Shown: positions 32,415 through 43,974, counted from the first letter of the stretch. The stretch: DNA of 64,000 nt from Selaginella moellendorffii (GCF_000143415.4 NW_003314395.1:251862-315861), one strand, 5' to 3'. The notes: generated from the sequence alone by a model not told the origin. Program-made: numbers and translations.

Positions 32415-33573
32415 TGTCGCGAATGTGACTTCAGGTATCGAAAGTTATCTGTCGGCTAGTCCTTTCAGATATTCTTTCCTTACTGCCACGATGGCAGGAG
32501 GTCAGTATTGCTGGACCCGTTATCAGTTTCCCACTTGAGCTAGTTGAGAAACTGGTCAATGACCATGTACTTATATCGGATAAACATAAGGTAGGAACCC
32601 TATGTGTTTCTTGCTGAGCATACTCGGCCTGGTTTGAGAAACTCCTATTATTGGCTTGCACTTGCTAGTAGCAAGAACCCCTGCGATATTGAGATTGGTC
32701 CCTCAATATCACTAAATGATAGCTTACTGTATTTACCAAACACCCTCGCTATCATACCCTTAGTGTTGGTCTCATTTCGGTCCCAAATGCTATTTATGGA
32801 AAGTGTCCAGATTTGCTCATTTGGCATATCTACAAAATGTAGAGATTGTCCTAAACACAATGGTGTTCGTCCCGTATCCAAATTCGCAATCTAGGCACAT
32901 TCCATATTTAGTAAGTTTCAAACCTGTTCCAGAGACTAACTCCTGATACTAAGGGAGGCTTGGGGTGAAAGCCAAAAGCGTGTGTTCCTCAAGGGGGGGG
33001 GGGGGGGGGGGGGGTTCCTGTAGGGGGTTCCAAATATATAGTAGGGATAGTGGGTAGGTCAGGCATGGCCGACCAACCTGAGGCATAGTTTAGTTCCCAC
33101 TTGCGTGCTTGTCTTTGTTCTGCGTCCGGCTTGAGTCTAAGTCCAAGTTCCATTCCATGCTAGCTGGTGGAGTACCCATGTCCTCATGTTAGGCCACCGG
33201 TATGCCGAAATAGCGCCAGACTCCGTTTGGCTCCGTTTTGCATGCTGGTCCTAGCATTGGGATGTTGGTTACTCGAAGACTGTTCCAAGTCGCTCCGGGC
33301 TCTTGTCCCTTCGCTCCTTGGGCTTTATGCTCGGGAGTTGCTCTGTGGTTCGGTTCCATCACTCCTTAGCTCCATGCTTGGGAGTTTGGCACCATTCCTT
33401 CGTTCAGTGGCCCAAGGCCCTGAACCTCAGGTTCCACACCACTATCCTTTGGACACGTGGCATATGACATGTGGCATGTGTCACGTGGCATAAAGAGGGT
33501 TTAGGTTCCGCTTTGTAGTGTTATCCTATGGTAAATCACCATAGGATAAAGGGTCAAAACCACGTGCGCTACA
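32415..33573 (+). repeat. LARD-1 3' LTR
   Basis: 1,159 bp, preceded by the polypurine tract at 32,403-32,414. Same termini as the 5' LTR. Contains a 22-base G run (32,993-33,014). Confidence 0.9.
32993..33014. repeat. G22 homopolymer
   Basis: An uninterrupted run of 22 G. The other LARD LTR copies have 7-8 G followed by AGCCTATG at the same place (27,293; 51,278). Confidence 0.9.
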
Positions 33574-33578
33574 CTAAG

Positions 33579-36500
33579 TTAGCCTCCCCGGCCAAGAGCC
33601 CATGACAACGAAATATAGGTGTCTCTAAACCCCTCACCCCACCACGCCCTAGTATGGGGTTAGGACTTTAACCCAGCCTTGCTTTAGTAGGGGGTTGGGA
33701 CTCGAACCCAACCTCTGTAGAATATATCTACGGATTCAACATCCCCATAGGGAGTTGGGCATAGTTCTCTACACCTAGTCGACCTAACTAACCCATGCTA
33801 ATTATCTTACTTTCGGCGCGCCTTCGGGTCCCAACATATACCATTGTTCAACTTCACAAATTGATACTTTAATTGAACTTTGCATAAGTACATAGAATTC
33901 TGCCTTGCAGAAATTCCTTCACCAGATCTCGCGCGTTTGCTAGGTTCTCCTCCGATTCCTATGTTGCTTTGCAATGTGGAAATCCTTTCCACTTCACATG
34001 GAACTCTCACACCTCACGTCCTTGTCACTTACTCTTACGCGTATTGAGGATGGCCTCGACTTCATATTCTTCTTCCCCTTGGATAACCTTACGTAAGGTC
34101 TTACTTGGTCCTTGCGAAGCGGATCCACAAAGTACGGCTTGAGTAAGTTCACATGGAACACTGAGTGCATCTTCCCCATCTCTCGAGGAAGTCGGAGACA
34201 GTAAGCCACTTTACCGATTCGTGCCTAAATCTCAAAAGACCCCATGAAACTACTTAAGGAACTCAAGATCAATTCATTTATAGGAATACATGCATTTTTA
34301 CCTTTGGGTCAACTTTCGGCTGATCCCACTTGGTAACCTGAGGTTCTTGGTGTTCAACCACACTTTCTCCCCAGCTTGGAACTCTACATCCCAACGCTTC
34401 TAGTTCGTGTACTTGGTTTGCCTTTGTTGAGCCCGTTCCAAGGAATCCCTCACTAGATTCCAAATGTTGAGTCTTTCCGCCGTGAATGCCTCCACTACGG
34501 GTAACTCTCCATGATACTCGGCCACACCAAGTTTCACAAGACCTTCAATAGCTCACCCATTGATGACCTCCTATGGACTCACCCCGATACTCGAATGTGG
34601 TGAGTTGTTATAACACATTTCCGCAAGTCCCAAATGACTTACCCAATCGGTCTGGTCTCCCGAGACATAGCATCACAAATAATCCTCTAGCTGCCTATTC
34701 ACCCTTTCCGTTTGTCCGTATGTCAAGAAGTGTTAGTGCCATCAAACTTGACTTAATACCCAATACTTGTCTGTGGGTGATAGGCTCTACTGAATTTCAA
34801 CTTGGTGCGATATTGTTCTAGGAGAGTTCTCCAGAACCTACTGATGAAGATCTTATCTCGATCTGAGATAATCTCTTCTGGCCTTCCCCGCACTTGAACC
34901 ACTTGTTCAAAGAACAGCTTCGCCACACCTTCCGCATCCACTTCTGTTGTGGTGGGTATGAAATGAGCCATCTTTGAAAATGGGTCCACCACCACGAATA
35001 TCGCATCAAACCCCTCACTTGGGGGGAGTCCCGTAATGAAATCCATCATAACACATTTCTACAGACAATTTGGAATTGGGATGCTTTGTAACAAGCCCCC
35101 ACTAGCCTTAGTCACGGCTTTGACCTGTTAACATGTTGGACATGTCTTTACATAGTCTTGGATGTCCTTAGCCATATCTGGCCAGTGGTACTTCCTTTTG
35201 AGTAAGCCCATTGTCTTGGGCACTCCGCCGTGTCCCACAAGAGATCCGTCATGACACTCTTCTAAGGCTACCTTCCTTAGTTCCCCTTCTGGAATATACA
35301 CCCTTGTTTGCTTGTAATAGATGATTCCGTTGCATTCCTCATAGCCCGTTTTCTCTTCCATTGGCAGCTCACCTCTTTAGTGGGCTTCCCGTGCCTCTAG
35401 ATTCCGTAGCAACACTTCTTGTGCTAGACCATTATTCTCATATGCTATCCACACATCACCCCAAAAGGTTGTTGTTGCACTGGATGTTGCTAATTTCAAG
35501 CTCGCTTTTCAACTTAGCGCATCCACCACGATGTTGCTCTTCCCAGGCTTGTACAGAATCTCGCAATCAAACTCAGCCAATGCATTGGCCCACTGACTCT
35601 GTTTCCCTCTCAAAGTCGGGCTGTGACAAGAAGCGTTTCGTTGCCACATTGTCCGTGTAAACCTTGAAGTGTCTCTTAAGGTAATGTTGCCACTCCTTGA
35701 GCGCCTTGACCACCGCAAACAATTCCTTCTCGTTGGCAGGCCACTTCCGTTGAGCCTTGTCCAACTTCTTCGAGAAGAATGCTACTAGATGGTTGTCTTG
35801 CTTCAAAACTACACCCAACGCAAAATCTAAAGCATCTATTTCTATCTTAAAGTCCTTACCAAAATCTGGTAACGCCAACACGGGAGCCTTCCTCAACGTC
35901 CCTTTGAGGTGGACAAATTCCACCTCACATTCTGCTATTTATACCATCTTCCCTTTTCCTATTTGGTCCAGGCTACTCTTGAATAGTGTTTGATAAACTT
36001 CCAATAGTAGTTGCATAGCCCCAAGAATGCCCTTAACTCGTGTACATTCAATGGTCGCTCCCAATCCAATATCATTTGGACCTTCTCAGGGTCCACCTTG
36101 AGCCCGTCCTTGCCCACCACATGCCCGAGAAACTTTACCTTTTGTTGAGCAAAGTCACATTTGCTCTCTTTAGCATATAACTGGTGTTCCCTTAGTTTCT
36201 CAAACACCTTCGTCAAGTGTTCGGCATGCTCCTCTAACGTTTCGCTATAAATCAGGATGTCGTCAATATAGATGACCACAAAGTGATCCAGATAGGGTAC
36301 AAAGATGTGGTTCATCAACACCGAAAACGTTGCCGGCGCATTGCATAACCCGAAGGGCATCACCAAAAACTCAAAGCTTCCATACCTTGTTCGACAAGTT
36401 GTCTTCTCAACATCTTCCTCTGCTACCATGATCTGGTAGTATCCTGACCTTAGGTTAATCCTCGAGAAATATTTTGCCTTTCCCAACCTACCAAACAGGT

Positions 36501-37254
36501 CCTCAATCCTTGGCAAAGGGTACTTGTTCTTCTTTGTATACTTGTTGAGAAACCGATAGTCTATGCACATATGCATAGATCCATCTTTCTTTTTCACAAA
36601 TAACACCAGCGCCCTATACGGCGACTTGCCCAACCTAACATACCCTTTGTTCACCAACTCTAGTTGGCGTTTGAGCTCCTTGAGTTCTTTTTCGTTCAAA
36701 CGATAGGGGGGACGAACCATCACTTCAACAACCTCGACTAGCTCAATCTTATGTTCTATCGATCGTGCAGGGGGTAACCCCTCCAGTAGCTCCTTTAGCA
36801 TGGTATCTTGGAATTGATCCAACACCCGCTGGATCACTAAAGGTACTTTTTTCGTTCCCGTCTTTTTGTCACTTTTCACCGAGAATAAGCACAAAAATGC
36901 TGCCTTGGTTCCTTTAGTGAGTTGTCCTCTCGTGGACACCAGGTTTAGGCAGGAATCTTTAGCCTTGCATTGCCTAACTTTAAATCTTGGGCCTTCACCT
37001 TGGATCTTCCTCCTTAGGCATTTGTTAGTACCACAAGGTTCCTAGCTTGTCCATGCAGGGCTACCATGAACCGATTGAACTAATCCATTCTGAAGATCAC
37101 GTCAAATCCCACTATGTCCAACATGGTGAAATCCATGTCTACTTTTCATGTCCCTACTTCAACTCTCGCTTGTCGAAGTACTTCATCGATGCTTTGGCTA
37201 CCTTGAATAAACTCTATAGTCCTTGGTTCACCCAACCGCTACACCGTTAGTCTG
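33579..37254 (-). pseudogene. Chr-1 chromovirus pol: RT, RNase H, integrase, chromodomain (block 1)
   Basis: Minus strand, reading right to left. Protease C-terminal part (GFDVIFRMD, ~37,100). Reverse transcriptase in a 326-codon open frame 36,939-35,959: [50 protein letters not shown], catalytic [10 protein letters not shown]. RNase H (LALPDFGKDFKIEIDALDFA; ELFAVVKALKEWQHYL). Integrase zinc finger (HDGSLVGHGG...TCPTC, ~35,270-35,130) and core (MMDFITGLPPSEGFD, ~35,049; VVDPFSKMAHFIPTT). C-terminal linker (MGKMHSVFHVNLLKPYF, ~34,170). Chromodomain FHVKWKGFPHCKAT then a stop (~33,998-33,955), continuing EENLANARDLV. Stops and frameshifts break it, but the RT is still open. Confidence 0.9.
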
Positions 37255-37928
37255 TGTAGCACATGTGATTATGGGATGAGATTTGGATATACTATCACCG
37301 TGGATCCTTGGAACCTTGGGGGATAAATGGGGATAAAATAGCCACTAAGGGCTCTCTCATCAAGCAATTGCCCCTTTTTCATTTGGCTTAAGGGGAGAGA
37401 GATAGGGTGCGCTACATGTGGTATAAGAGCAAATGGCAAGAGTTCGATTCCCATTAATTAATGGCTACTTAAAAAATATAATATACCCTTGAGCAAGGTA
37501 TATTTCTATCCCTAAATTTGAAATCGTACGTATTGGGCATCCATGCGTACATCCTTCTTCTTGTGTGGAGTATCCATGGATGAAAATATCCATCATGGGA
37601 CTGTGGTACGGGTGGATGATTAGTTACTTCACATGGAATAGCTAATCTACACAATGGAAGGATTGATAGATTCGGTGCGGAAATGGAGGTGCTGGTTCCT
37701 TTAGCTCAATAGGGGTTGTTAGTCAATAGTCAATGAAGATATTGACATCTCTAAAGGGGGGGTGAGTATAGTGCATGTGATCATGGGATGAAATTTGAAT
37801 ATACTGTCACCGTGGATACTTGGAACCTTGGGGGATAAATGGGGATAAAATAGCCACTAAGGGCTCTCTCATCAAGCAATTGCCCTTTTTTTAGTTGGAT
37901 TAAGGGGAGAGAGATAGGGTGTGCTACA
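37255..37928. mobile_element. TRIM-1: 674-bp miniature LTR retrotransposon
   Basis: Two 162-bp direct repeats (37,255-37,416 and 37,767-37,928), starting TGTAGCACATG/TATAGTGCATG and ending GCGCTACA/GTGCTACA. They flank a 350-bp interior that has a primer site right after the first (TGTGGTATAAGAGC, initiator-Met type) and a purine tract right before the second (CTAAAGGGGGGGTGAG). Flanking 5-mers GTCTG and GTCCG fit a target duplication with one change. No coding capacity. It sits inside the protease region of the minus-strand Chr-1, between the DTGA active site and the C-terminal part of the protease. Confidence 0.88.
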
Positions 37929-39349
37929 GTCCGGTTTGCCAGACTATGTCTGTAGCCACAAAATTATCCAAAGCACCCGTGTCAATAAGGATCTTAACAA
38001 AATTACCTCCGAGCTTCTCTCGAAAGGCTAGTAAATGTCGCGAACAACTCTCTACCAATATTGCTCGTGTAATGAGTAACTTTGAGCTAGGAACTAGATC
38101 ACATACCTCAGTTTAGATTTCACCCGACTTAATGGCCATATTGGCTCTGACCTTCTTCAAGTAGGGGCATTCCCTCGAAAAGTATCCCGCTTCACCGTAG
38201 TTGTAACATACGTTGTTCCCACACTGCTAACCGACTTAACTTTCTTATCCGTGGGTTTGTCTCTTTTTGCTTGACTCCCCCACATACTCGCTCGCTAGCT
38301 GTCGGATTTGCCTTTCCGGAACCTTAAGGACTCATTATTAGAGAAATTCTTCTTGAATTTCCCTTTGCTATATGTTCCCCTTGGTTTGGCCCCTTTGCTA
38401 AACATGGACCCCGACCCCATCGTGTTCCCCTTTCGCAGGTTATTGTTGAAATGCACCTTGATGGCCACATCCAATGCTTCCTTGTAGTTGGTCAGGTTCT
38501 AACGCCTCACCTCACCGCAAGCCCAGGTTTGCAAGCCTGATATGAAGGCATGGAACACATCCATATCACCCATGTCCGTAACAAGTATCCTTTTTGCTAT
38601 AAATCCATTCACATACTCATGAATGGTTTCGGCCTGCTTCAGCCTACTCAGCTCATCTCTTAGATACAGAGTAACATTCAGAGGAACGTAAGTCGCGCAG
38701 ATCCTCACCTTCATCATTTCCCAAGTGGCCACCAGTCCTTCGTTAGCCTCTGTCGTTCTCCACCAAGACTTGGCATTATCTGCCAAGTATAGTTTTGCAC
38801 ATGGGACTTTCTTCGAGCTTGGTAACCACAACGCTCGGAAGTAGTCCTCCATATCGTAAAACCAATCCTCCACCACCTTATAGTCGTTCACTCCCTTAAA
38901 GACTGGTGGGGGCTTTGGTTTGTACTTGGGAACTGCCTAAGGAATTGATTCCATTTCGGTCTGTTCAACCTTGTTTGGTTTTGCCTCAATCCCTACCGAA
39001 GGGTCCGCACCTTCTATCCTGCCAACATCTGCAATCTTTTGCTTTTTCTTCTGCTTCTCGTCATGTTTTAGCTTGCGTACGAGAGTCTCCAACAAGGCAT
39101 TGGTCTATGTCAATTGTCCTTCTAGAACATCCAATTGAGCCTTGGAAGACCGAACTTCGCCACCAGACTCCTGTTTGGAAGTTTCCTCACTAGAGTCCTC
39201 CTCATCCATAGCCTCTTGTTCCATCAGAGGCTCCAGCTCTGCCGGAGGTTCTGTCTCCGCCTTTATTCATTTACATCCTGCCTTTGCCATCTCCCAGCAA
39301 TCTGCCTCTATCCTTCTCTAGAATTGAGGAAAACGCTCCGATACCAAAT
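37929..39349 (-). pseudogene. Chr-1 gag and start of protease (right part)
   Basis: Minus strand: primer site TTGGTATCGGAGCG next to the LTR (~39,336-39,349). Gag with an acidic/Lys-rich start, capsid stretch 38,891-38,499 (DYKVVEDWFYDMEDYFRALW, DNAKSWWRTTEANE, LYLRDELSRLKQ), a decayed zinc knuckle (VCYNYGEAGYFSREC, ~38,215-38,170), then the retropepsin active site VKILIDTGALDNFVA (~38,000-37,955). TRIM-1 follows directly. Several stops. Confidence 0.83.
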
Positions 39350-40278
39350 TGTAAGCCACAATTTTTTCCTTTCCAATTTATCAGCTTACCTTGTCTTTCC
39401 AACCAACACTGTCTTGGCTTTTGCTAAGTTCTCTCACCAAAGTTCCCACCTATTGTACCTGATCCTACTTGGTTTCAACTACTCACTGCACGAGCAACGG
39501 AGTGTTAGCCATCCATCCACAGATTCCCAAATCTCTCCCAATCCCCTTCCCCGAGTTAGACTGGACTTAAGGTTCAGCTACACTCCCCACAAGCACAAGT
39601 AGCCAAGCACACCAAGCCTCCAGGTTCTTAACATCCCTTGATACAACAAGACTTGATCATAGGACCCTCTAAATCCCAAGCCTTGGGTGCAACACTTGCT
39701 TCGGGACACTGGGGCGAAACACCATAGCCTAACAACCCGGTATGGGTACCTCTACCCCCCCACTTCTATCCCGAAAGGAAGGCCCAAGCCCCTAGGAAGG
39801 GTGAGGGCTAATGAGCCACAAGGTATTCAAGTGGGGCACCACTCCACATGAGCTAGGAGCACTGTAGCCAGTTTCTCTTTCGGGAGTGGGAGCTGCTCTT
39901 GAGCACTTCCTTGGGTGGCCCCTCTGGCACCACCTGAGTCCATGCTCGCTCCCACCCAAGGCCTTTCGGCCCCAGTCTCAACCTCAAGTCAGTTTGGAAG
40001 CACCACTAGAGACTTCGTGACTGATTCCTAGACCTCACTATCCCCACTATACTTTTGGAACCCCTGGGAGACGCACGCTTTGGGCTTTCACCCCTTGACC
40101 TGTATTAGTACTCGGACTCGGTCTCGGATTTGATCTCGGACTCTATCTCAAACTTGGTCTTAAAGTCAGTCTTGAACTCGATCTCAGACCCGGTCCCATC
40201 TGATGAACTTTTTGTCATTTTGGTCATTCTTTCGAGGAACCTTTAGCCTATGACACCTCAAGGAGTTAGTTCCTTACA
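39350..40278 (-). repeat. Chr-1 5' LTR (right end of the element)
   Basis: 929 bp, TGTAAGG... at 40,278 on the minus strand to ...CTTACA at 39,350. It is shorter than the other two Chr-1 LTRs, chiefly because the 12-bp minisatellite is reduced. It abuts a Gyp-1 LTR piece, which shows that Chr-1 inserted into Gyp-1. Confidence 0.85.
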
Positions 40279-40432
40279 GCCGTATACTAATATTAGCATA
40301 GTGGGATTTTGGTAGCCGTCAGATTGATTTCAATCCGGACCACTTGCTCCTGTATATAAACTAAGGTTTTTGGGTTAATTGATATGCACATTTTTTATAT
40401 TCCCTTTCCATATTCTAAACACTCACAAAAGC
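40279..40432 (+). repeat. Gyp-1 LTR remnant
   Basis: GCCGTATACTAATATTAGC through the TATA box (TGTATATAAACTAAGG, ~40,350) to CACTCACAA. It matches the Gyp-1 LTR at 6,522-6,668 but lacks its first ~35 bp. Confidence 0.8.
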
Positions 40433-40499
40433 AAATTAATTACATTTAATTAGAAAACTTTAAATAATTGCTTACACTATCAAGATTGAAAGAATACTT

Positions 40500-40645
40500 A
40501 TTACCATGAAGTTGTTAATTTTTTTCTGTACAATAAACATCAAACTCATGAGTGTTACAAAGAGCCATCCTTATTACCATGAAGTCATTAATTTTTCTCT
40601 GTACAATACACATCAAACTCGTGATTGTTACAAAGAGCCATCCCA
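40500..40645. repeat. 73-bp tandem duplication
   Basis: Two copies (40,500-40,572; 40,573-40,645) of a unit starting ATTACCATGAAG and ending AAGAGCCATCC, in the 3' flank of the coiled-coil pseudogene. Confidence 0.85.
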
Positions 40646-40747
40646 AAATCACGCTTGCGGATCAGGAGAAACGAAAAATGAAGAAAAAAAAGAAACTAGA
40701 AATCCCTTTTGGTGTGGTGTCAGTGTTGGTCTGTTGTCTGTCGTGGA

Positions 40748-41043
40748 TCAATCCTCCATGTTCCCCTGCAATATGGACAGCTCCCCTTCCTTCATAAGTA
40801 TGCCCTCCTCCAGGAGATGAACTCTCTGCTTGAGCACTTCCACCTCGGCACTCATTCGCAGGGCCTCTCATCCCAGTTGCTCCGCCTCGCTTTTGATCGA
40901 GTTCCTCTCCTTTCTCGTTCTCACCAGCTCCTCCTTGACTTTGCTCCAGTCCTGGACCCGATCGTTCAGTCCGCGTTGGAGCCAAGTTATCTTCTCTTCC
41001 TTCTCAGCAAACATCACCCAAGTTCTACCGTCAGAAAAGCAAA

Positions 41044-41089
<46 letters not shown>

Positions 41090-42375
41090 TACCTTGTGCT
41101 CGAGGCTAATCACTCGCTGGGCGGCCTCGTCCACGAGCGCTTGCAGCTTCACAGCGTCCTTCTTCAGCACGAAACGATCCTCCACGGCCCTTTTCGTTTC
41201 AACGTCTTGGTCCTCGAGCTCCACTTCTCACGTGCACAGCTTCTCCCTCAACAGCACGCAATGCATGTCTTGCACCTTGAGCTCCTCTTTCAGATCGTTA
41301 GCTTGCTCTTTCATCTGGACAAAGCACAATCACAGTTTGATTAGAACAAAGTAACCACGACAAAGCTTTTACCTGTTCCAGCTCGGTCTCGCTTTTCTGG
41401 CGAAGCTCCGATTCTTGTTTGAACCTCGTTTGAAGGTCCACAATCTCCTTCTCCTTTGCATTGTACAGCCTGAACAGCTCTTCATTTCTACCCGTCAGTC
41501 GTTGGATCCGTGTCTCGAGCGTCTTTCTGGCCTCGGACATGTTTTGCTCCAGCCCCTGAATCGTCACACGCACTCCGTACGCGCTGCAAAAAGCTCTGAT
41601 TCACGCTCCAGCAACTTGTCCTTCATCAATTCCAGTCGCTCGCTCATTTGGTTGAGCTGCTCGGCAGACACCTGCACATTGTCGGACTGATAAGGTAAGA
41701 TGCCATGAGCAAAAAAGATAAAGCGCCCTCACCTCTAAACACTTTTGAACGTCGCACTCCGTGTCTTCATTCCCGTCTTCGCTTACCCTTTTCCTGAAGG
41801 CCGCCTGCTTGGCTAAGATTCCCTGTAGGAGCCTGTTCGTCTTCACTACAGCTTGTAACCGTGTTTCTAGCCATTTGAAATCTTTGTCTTTATCCTGTAG
41901 CTGCAGCTTCCGCTTCGCGATCTCGTCCTGTAAGCTTTTGACCTCCTCGTCGACATTTTTCTTACGCGATTCCATCTCGCGGATAGAGTCGGTTTTTGTC
42001 TTCTCCTCCCTCAATCCACTCTTCTCTGCGTTGCCTCCTGGTGAAACTTCGGCCACGAAAATGTTGCCTGCAGAGTCCTCCTCAAGGATCATGCCTGTTC
42101 GAAATGAAACATCAAAATAAGAAATGGAGTGTTTGTTACAGACCCAAAGGTTTTCTTAGCTCCACTTTGACTCTGCTGCATCCGGGTGGAGGGGCATCTT
42201 CCGAGGAACTGCTGCTGCTGATGATTTGTGGTTGATTCGTTGGAGATGTTCTAAGAATGAATTTCTTGTGCTTGGGCAGAAGAATGGTCTTTTCACCTGC
42301 ACAGAATTGGAAAGGATATGTATGCACACTACTTGTAGCACAGGAGCAGCAAGGCCATGGATTGACCAAGGCCAT
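40748..42375 (-). pseudogene. Chimeric PDZ/coiled-coil gene, decayed
   Basis: Reads from the PDZ leader (ATG at 42,375; exon 42,375-42,144) through a GT-AG intron into 42,094-41,733. That exon begins MILEEDSAGNIFVAEVSPGG as in the PDZ gene, but after AEKSGL (duplication edge 42,016) it becomes a long alpha-helical sequence (REEKTKTDSIREMESRKK, LQDEIAKRKLQLQDKDKDF). Further exons at ~41,686-41,375, ~41,316-41,085 and ~41,040-40,748 continue heptad-rich coiled coil (VQVSAEQLNQMSERLEL; EIVDLQTRFKQESELRQ; AVEDRFVLKKDAVKL; KEELVRTRKERNSIKSE). In the coiled-coil part there is a two-base frame change near 41,575 and in-frame TGA codons near 41,230 and 40,875, so the fused frame is broken. The parent of the coiled-coil part is not in the window and was not recognised. 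A (GA)n tract lies in its last intron (~41,048-41,084). Confidence 0.8.
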
Positions 42376-42475
42376 GCCTTTTACCACACACCACTGATTT
42401 AAATGAAATGGATATTCTTTAAATGGTAGAAAGCCGCGTGGCCCGTCTATCAACAGTGTGCCTCTTGCGGCCCAG

Positions 42476-42714
42476 GGAAGAGATGGATGCGTTCGAGCAG
42501 CAGCTGACCAGCGCCGCTGCGCGAGCCAAAGCCAGAGATTCCGCTTCCCTTCGTCCGAGGGAGCTGTGTGGGAGGCAGATCAAGTTTTGGATTGCATAAT
42601 AAAAAGGCGCTGCAGGATGAGATCCAGAAGCTCGAAGCCCATGAGCTGCTTCGATGGATCCGTGATCTACGAGACCAGGCAAAGTTCCAGGACCAAGAGG
42701 TGATAAAGAATTAA
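42476..42714 (+). pseudogene. Second copy of the paralogue tail fragment
   Basis: Same fragment as at 18,004-18,244, but with a ~10-bp difference after CAGCAGCTGA that throws the frame off. RFPSSEGAVWEAD and the DEIQKLEAHELL part remain readable. Ends TAA at 42,714. Confidence 0.6.
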
Positions 42715-42786
42715 TAATCTCGGGTTGAGAAAGTCAAGAACGAGGGCTGGAAGAACAGATAGAGATCGAGCGAGTTTCCCTCGTCC

Positions 42787-43974
42787 ATGACGTCTGGATG
42801 TTGCAACCAAGGGTGTTACATGAAAGTGGTGCCCAGTGATCCAGACACTCCCTACGACTTCACACTCCTGGCATTTGCTTTGGCCGCGACAATTCCATTC
42901 ATCGTGGCGAATGGCGCGCTCTTCGCCCATCGCGGGCGCTCCTACTTTCGAGCGCAGGGAGGTGTGTATCTCATCTTAGGGAGTTCGCTAGCGGGCTTAG
43001 TCTGGATAGCAGCCCAGCCCAGTTCGTCAACAATGACCACTTCAGCAGGATCGGGCCGCTCAGGAGCTGCTTGCTGTGGACGTTCTGGCTCCAGGGGACG
43101 GCTATTTGCCTGTGGTTCGTGCTCACTATTCTCCGGCTTGCTCGGATGTACGAGCTCAGCAAGAACATCGACAACTGGTCGTGGAAATACTACGTTTTCG
43201 TCGCCCTGTGCCTGCTTCCCAACGTCATCCTGTCCACCGTTGCTAGCTTGAGTGACTTCCATGAACACGAGAGAAGGTACAGTTCATGGCTTGCGATGTT
43301 TCATCTCTTTCTCTCTCGGACTGATTGCTCTTGATGCCAGCGTTCGGTTGTGCAAGCTAAGCAAGAACTGGAAAACCACCGTCTTCTCCGTGTATACTCC
43401 ATACTGGCTGGTGCTCATCTTCGTCATCTATCAGCTGCGCAACCAGGAGGATCCACTGCTATCTACCGAGTACAGGGACACTGTGGACTACTTGGCTGTG
43501 ACTATCGTCATTATCATGCTCGCCAGCATGGCGGATGTGACGTTAACTAGCGATACTATCCCAGGCAGATGCGCCCTAACGTTTTCAACATGCTGCCTCG
43601 TGTTCTTCAACTTTTGGATACGCTTCGGGTGGCCGATTTATCTGTGTCTCTTCAGGCCCAAAGAGGAGATGGACAACTTCGAGCAGGAGCTAACTTACGG
43701 TGGTGCCCAAGCTCTGGACATGGTTTACAGCCAAAGGATACACTTCCCTTCCTGTGAAGGTGCTATTTGGGAAGCTTTCTCCAAAGCTAGTGACGATTGG
43801 GACAGATACAAGGTAGAGCTTGCTTCTATCTTTTCTTCTTCTTGCTCTCTAGCTAATGCTACACTGAAACAGGATGAAATACGGAAGCTGCAATTGCAGA
43901 AAGCGTTGCTGGAAGGGAAGATCCTAGAGTTACAAGTGCAGAAGAGAAAAGCACTTGGATCTGGTCACTGTTAA
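42787..43974 (+). pseudogene. Frameshifted copy of the seven-helix gene
   Basis: Nearly base-for-base copy of 18,317-19,499 (exons correspond to 42,787-43,276, 43,341-43,812, 43,873-43,974). At ~43,011-43,021 the string AGCCC is present twice (AGCCCAGCCCAG against AGCCCAG in the intact copy), a 5-bp tandem duplication. This shifts the frame after the second membrane helix (VWIAAQ), giving a Ser/Gly-rich wrong frame that ends at 43,251. The rest of exon 1, both introns and exons 2-3 are otherwise open, and the last residue changes from Ser to Cys. Loss of function is probably very recent. Confidence 0.88.

Larger units (their letters stand above)
26396..33573 (+). mobile_element. LARD-1: full-length non-coding LTR retrotransposon
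   Basis: A complete 7,178-bp LTR element with target duplication CTAAG (26,391-26,395 and 33,574-33,578), LTRs starting TGTCGCGAATG and ending GTGCGCTACA, a primer-binding site right after the 5' LTR (TTTGATATCAGAG; the second copy has TTTGGTTTCAGAG; initiator-Met type) and a purine tract (AGGGGGGGAGAG) right before the 3' LTR. The 4,558-bp interior (27,857-32,414) has no gag, protease, RT, RNase H or integrase in any frame; the longest frames are about 70 codons. This is the layout of large retrotransposon derivatives, which move with enzymes from an unlinked partner. It sits inside the minus-strand Chr-1, in the short stretch between chromodomain and 3' LTR. The interior plus strand is markedly rich in G and T. 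Confidence 0.9.
17486..36066. repeat. Segmental duplication, copy 1
   Basis: An 18.6-kb block that matches 42,016-60,282 in the same order and orientation: PDZ exons, tandem-paralogue fragment, seven-helix gene, Gyp-1, Chr-1 gag and LTR, LARD-1, Chr-1 pol. The left limit is the base where the PDZ exons stop matching (CCACTCTTCTC shared). The right limit is in the reverse transcriptase of Chr-1 (GGTCGCTCCCAATC shared). Internal differences: two Cassandra solo LTRs and three tandem duplications are only in this copy. Confidence 0.9.
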
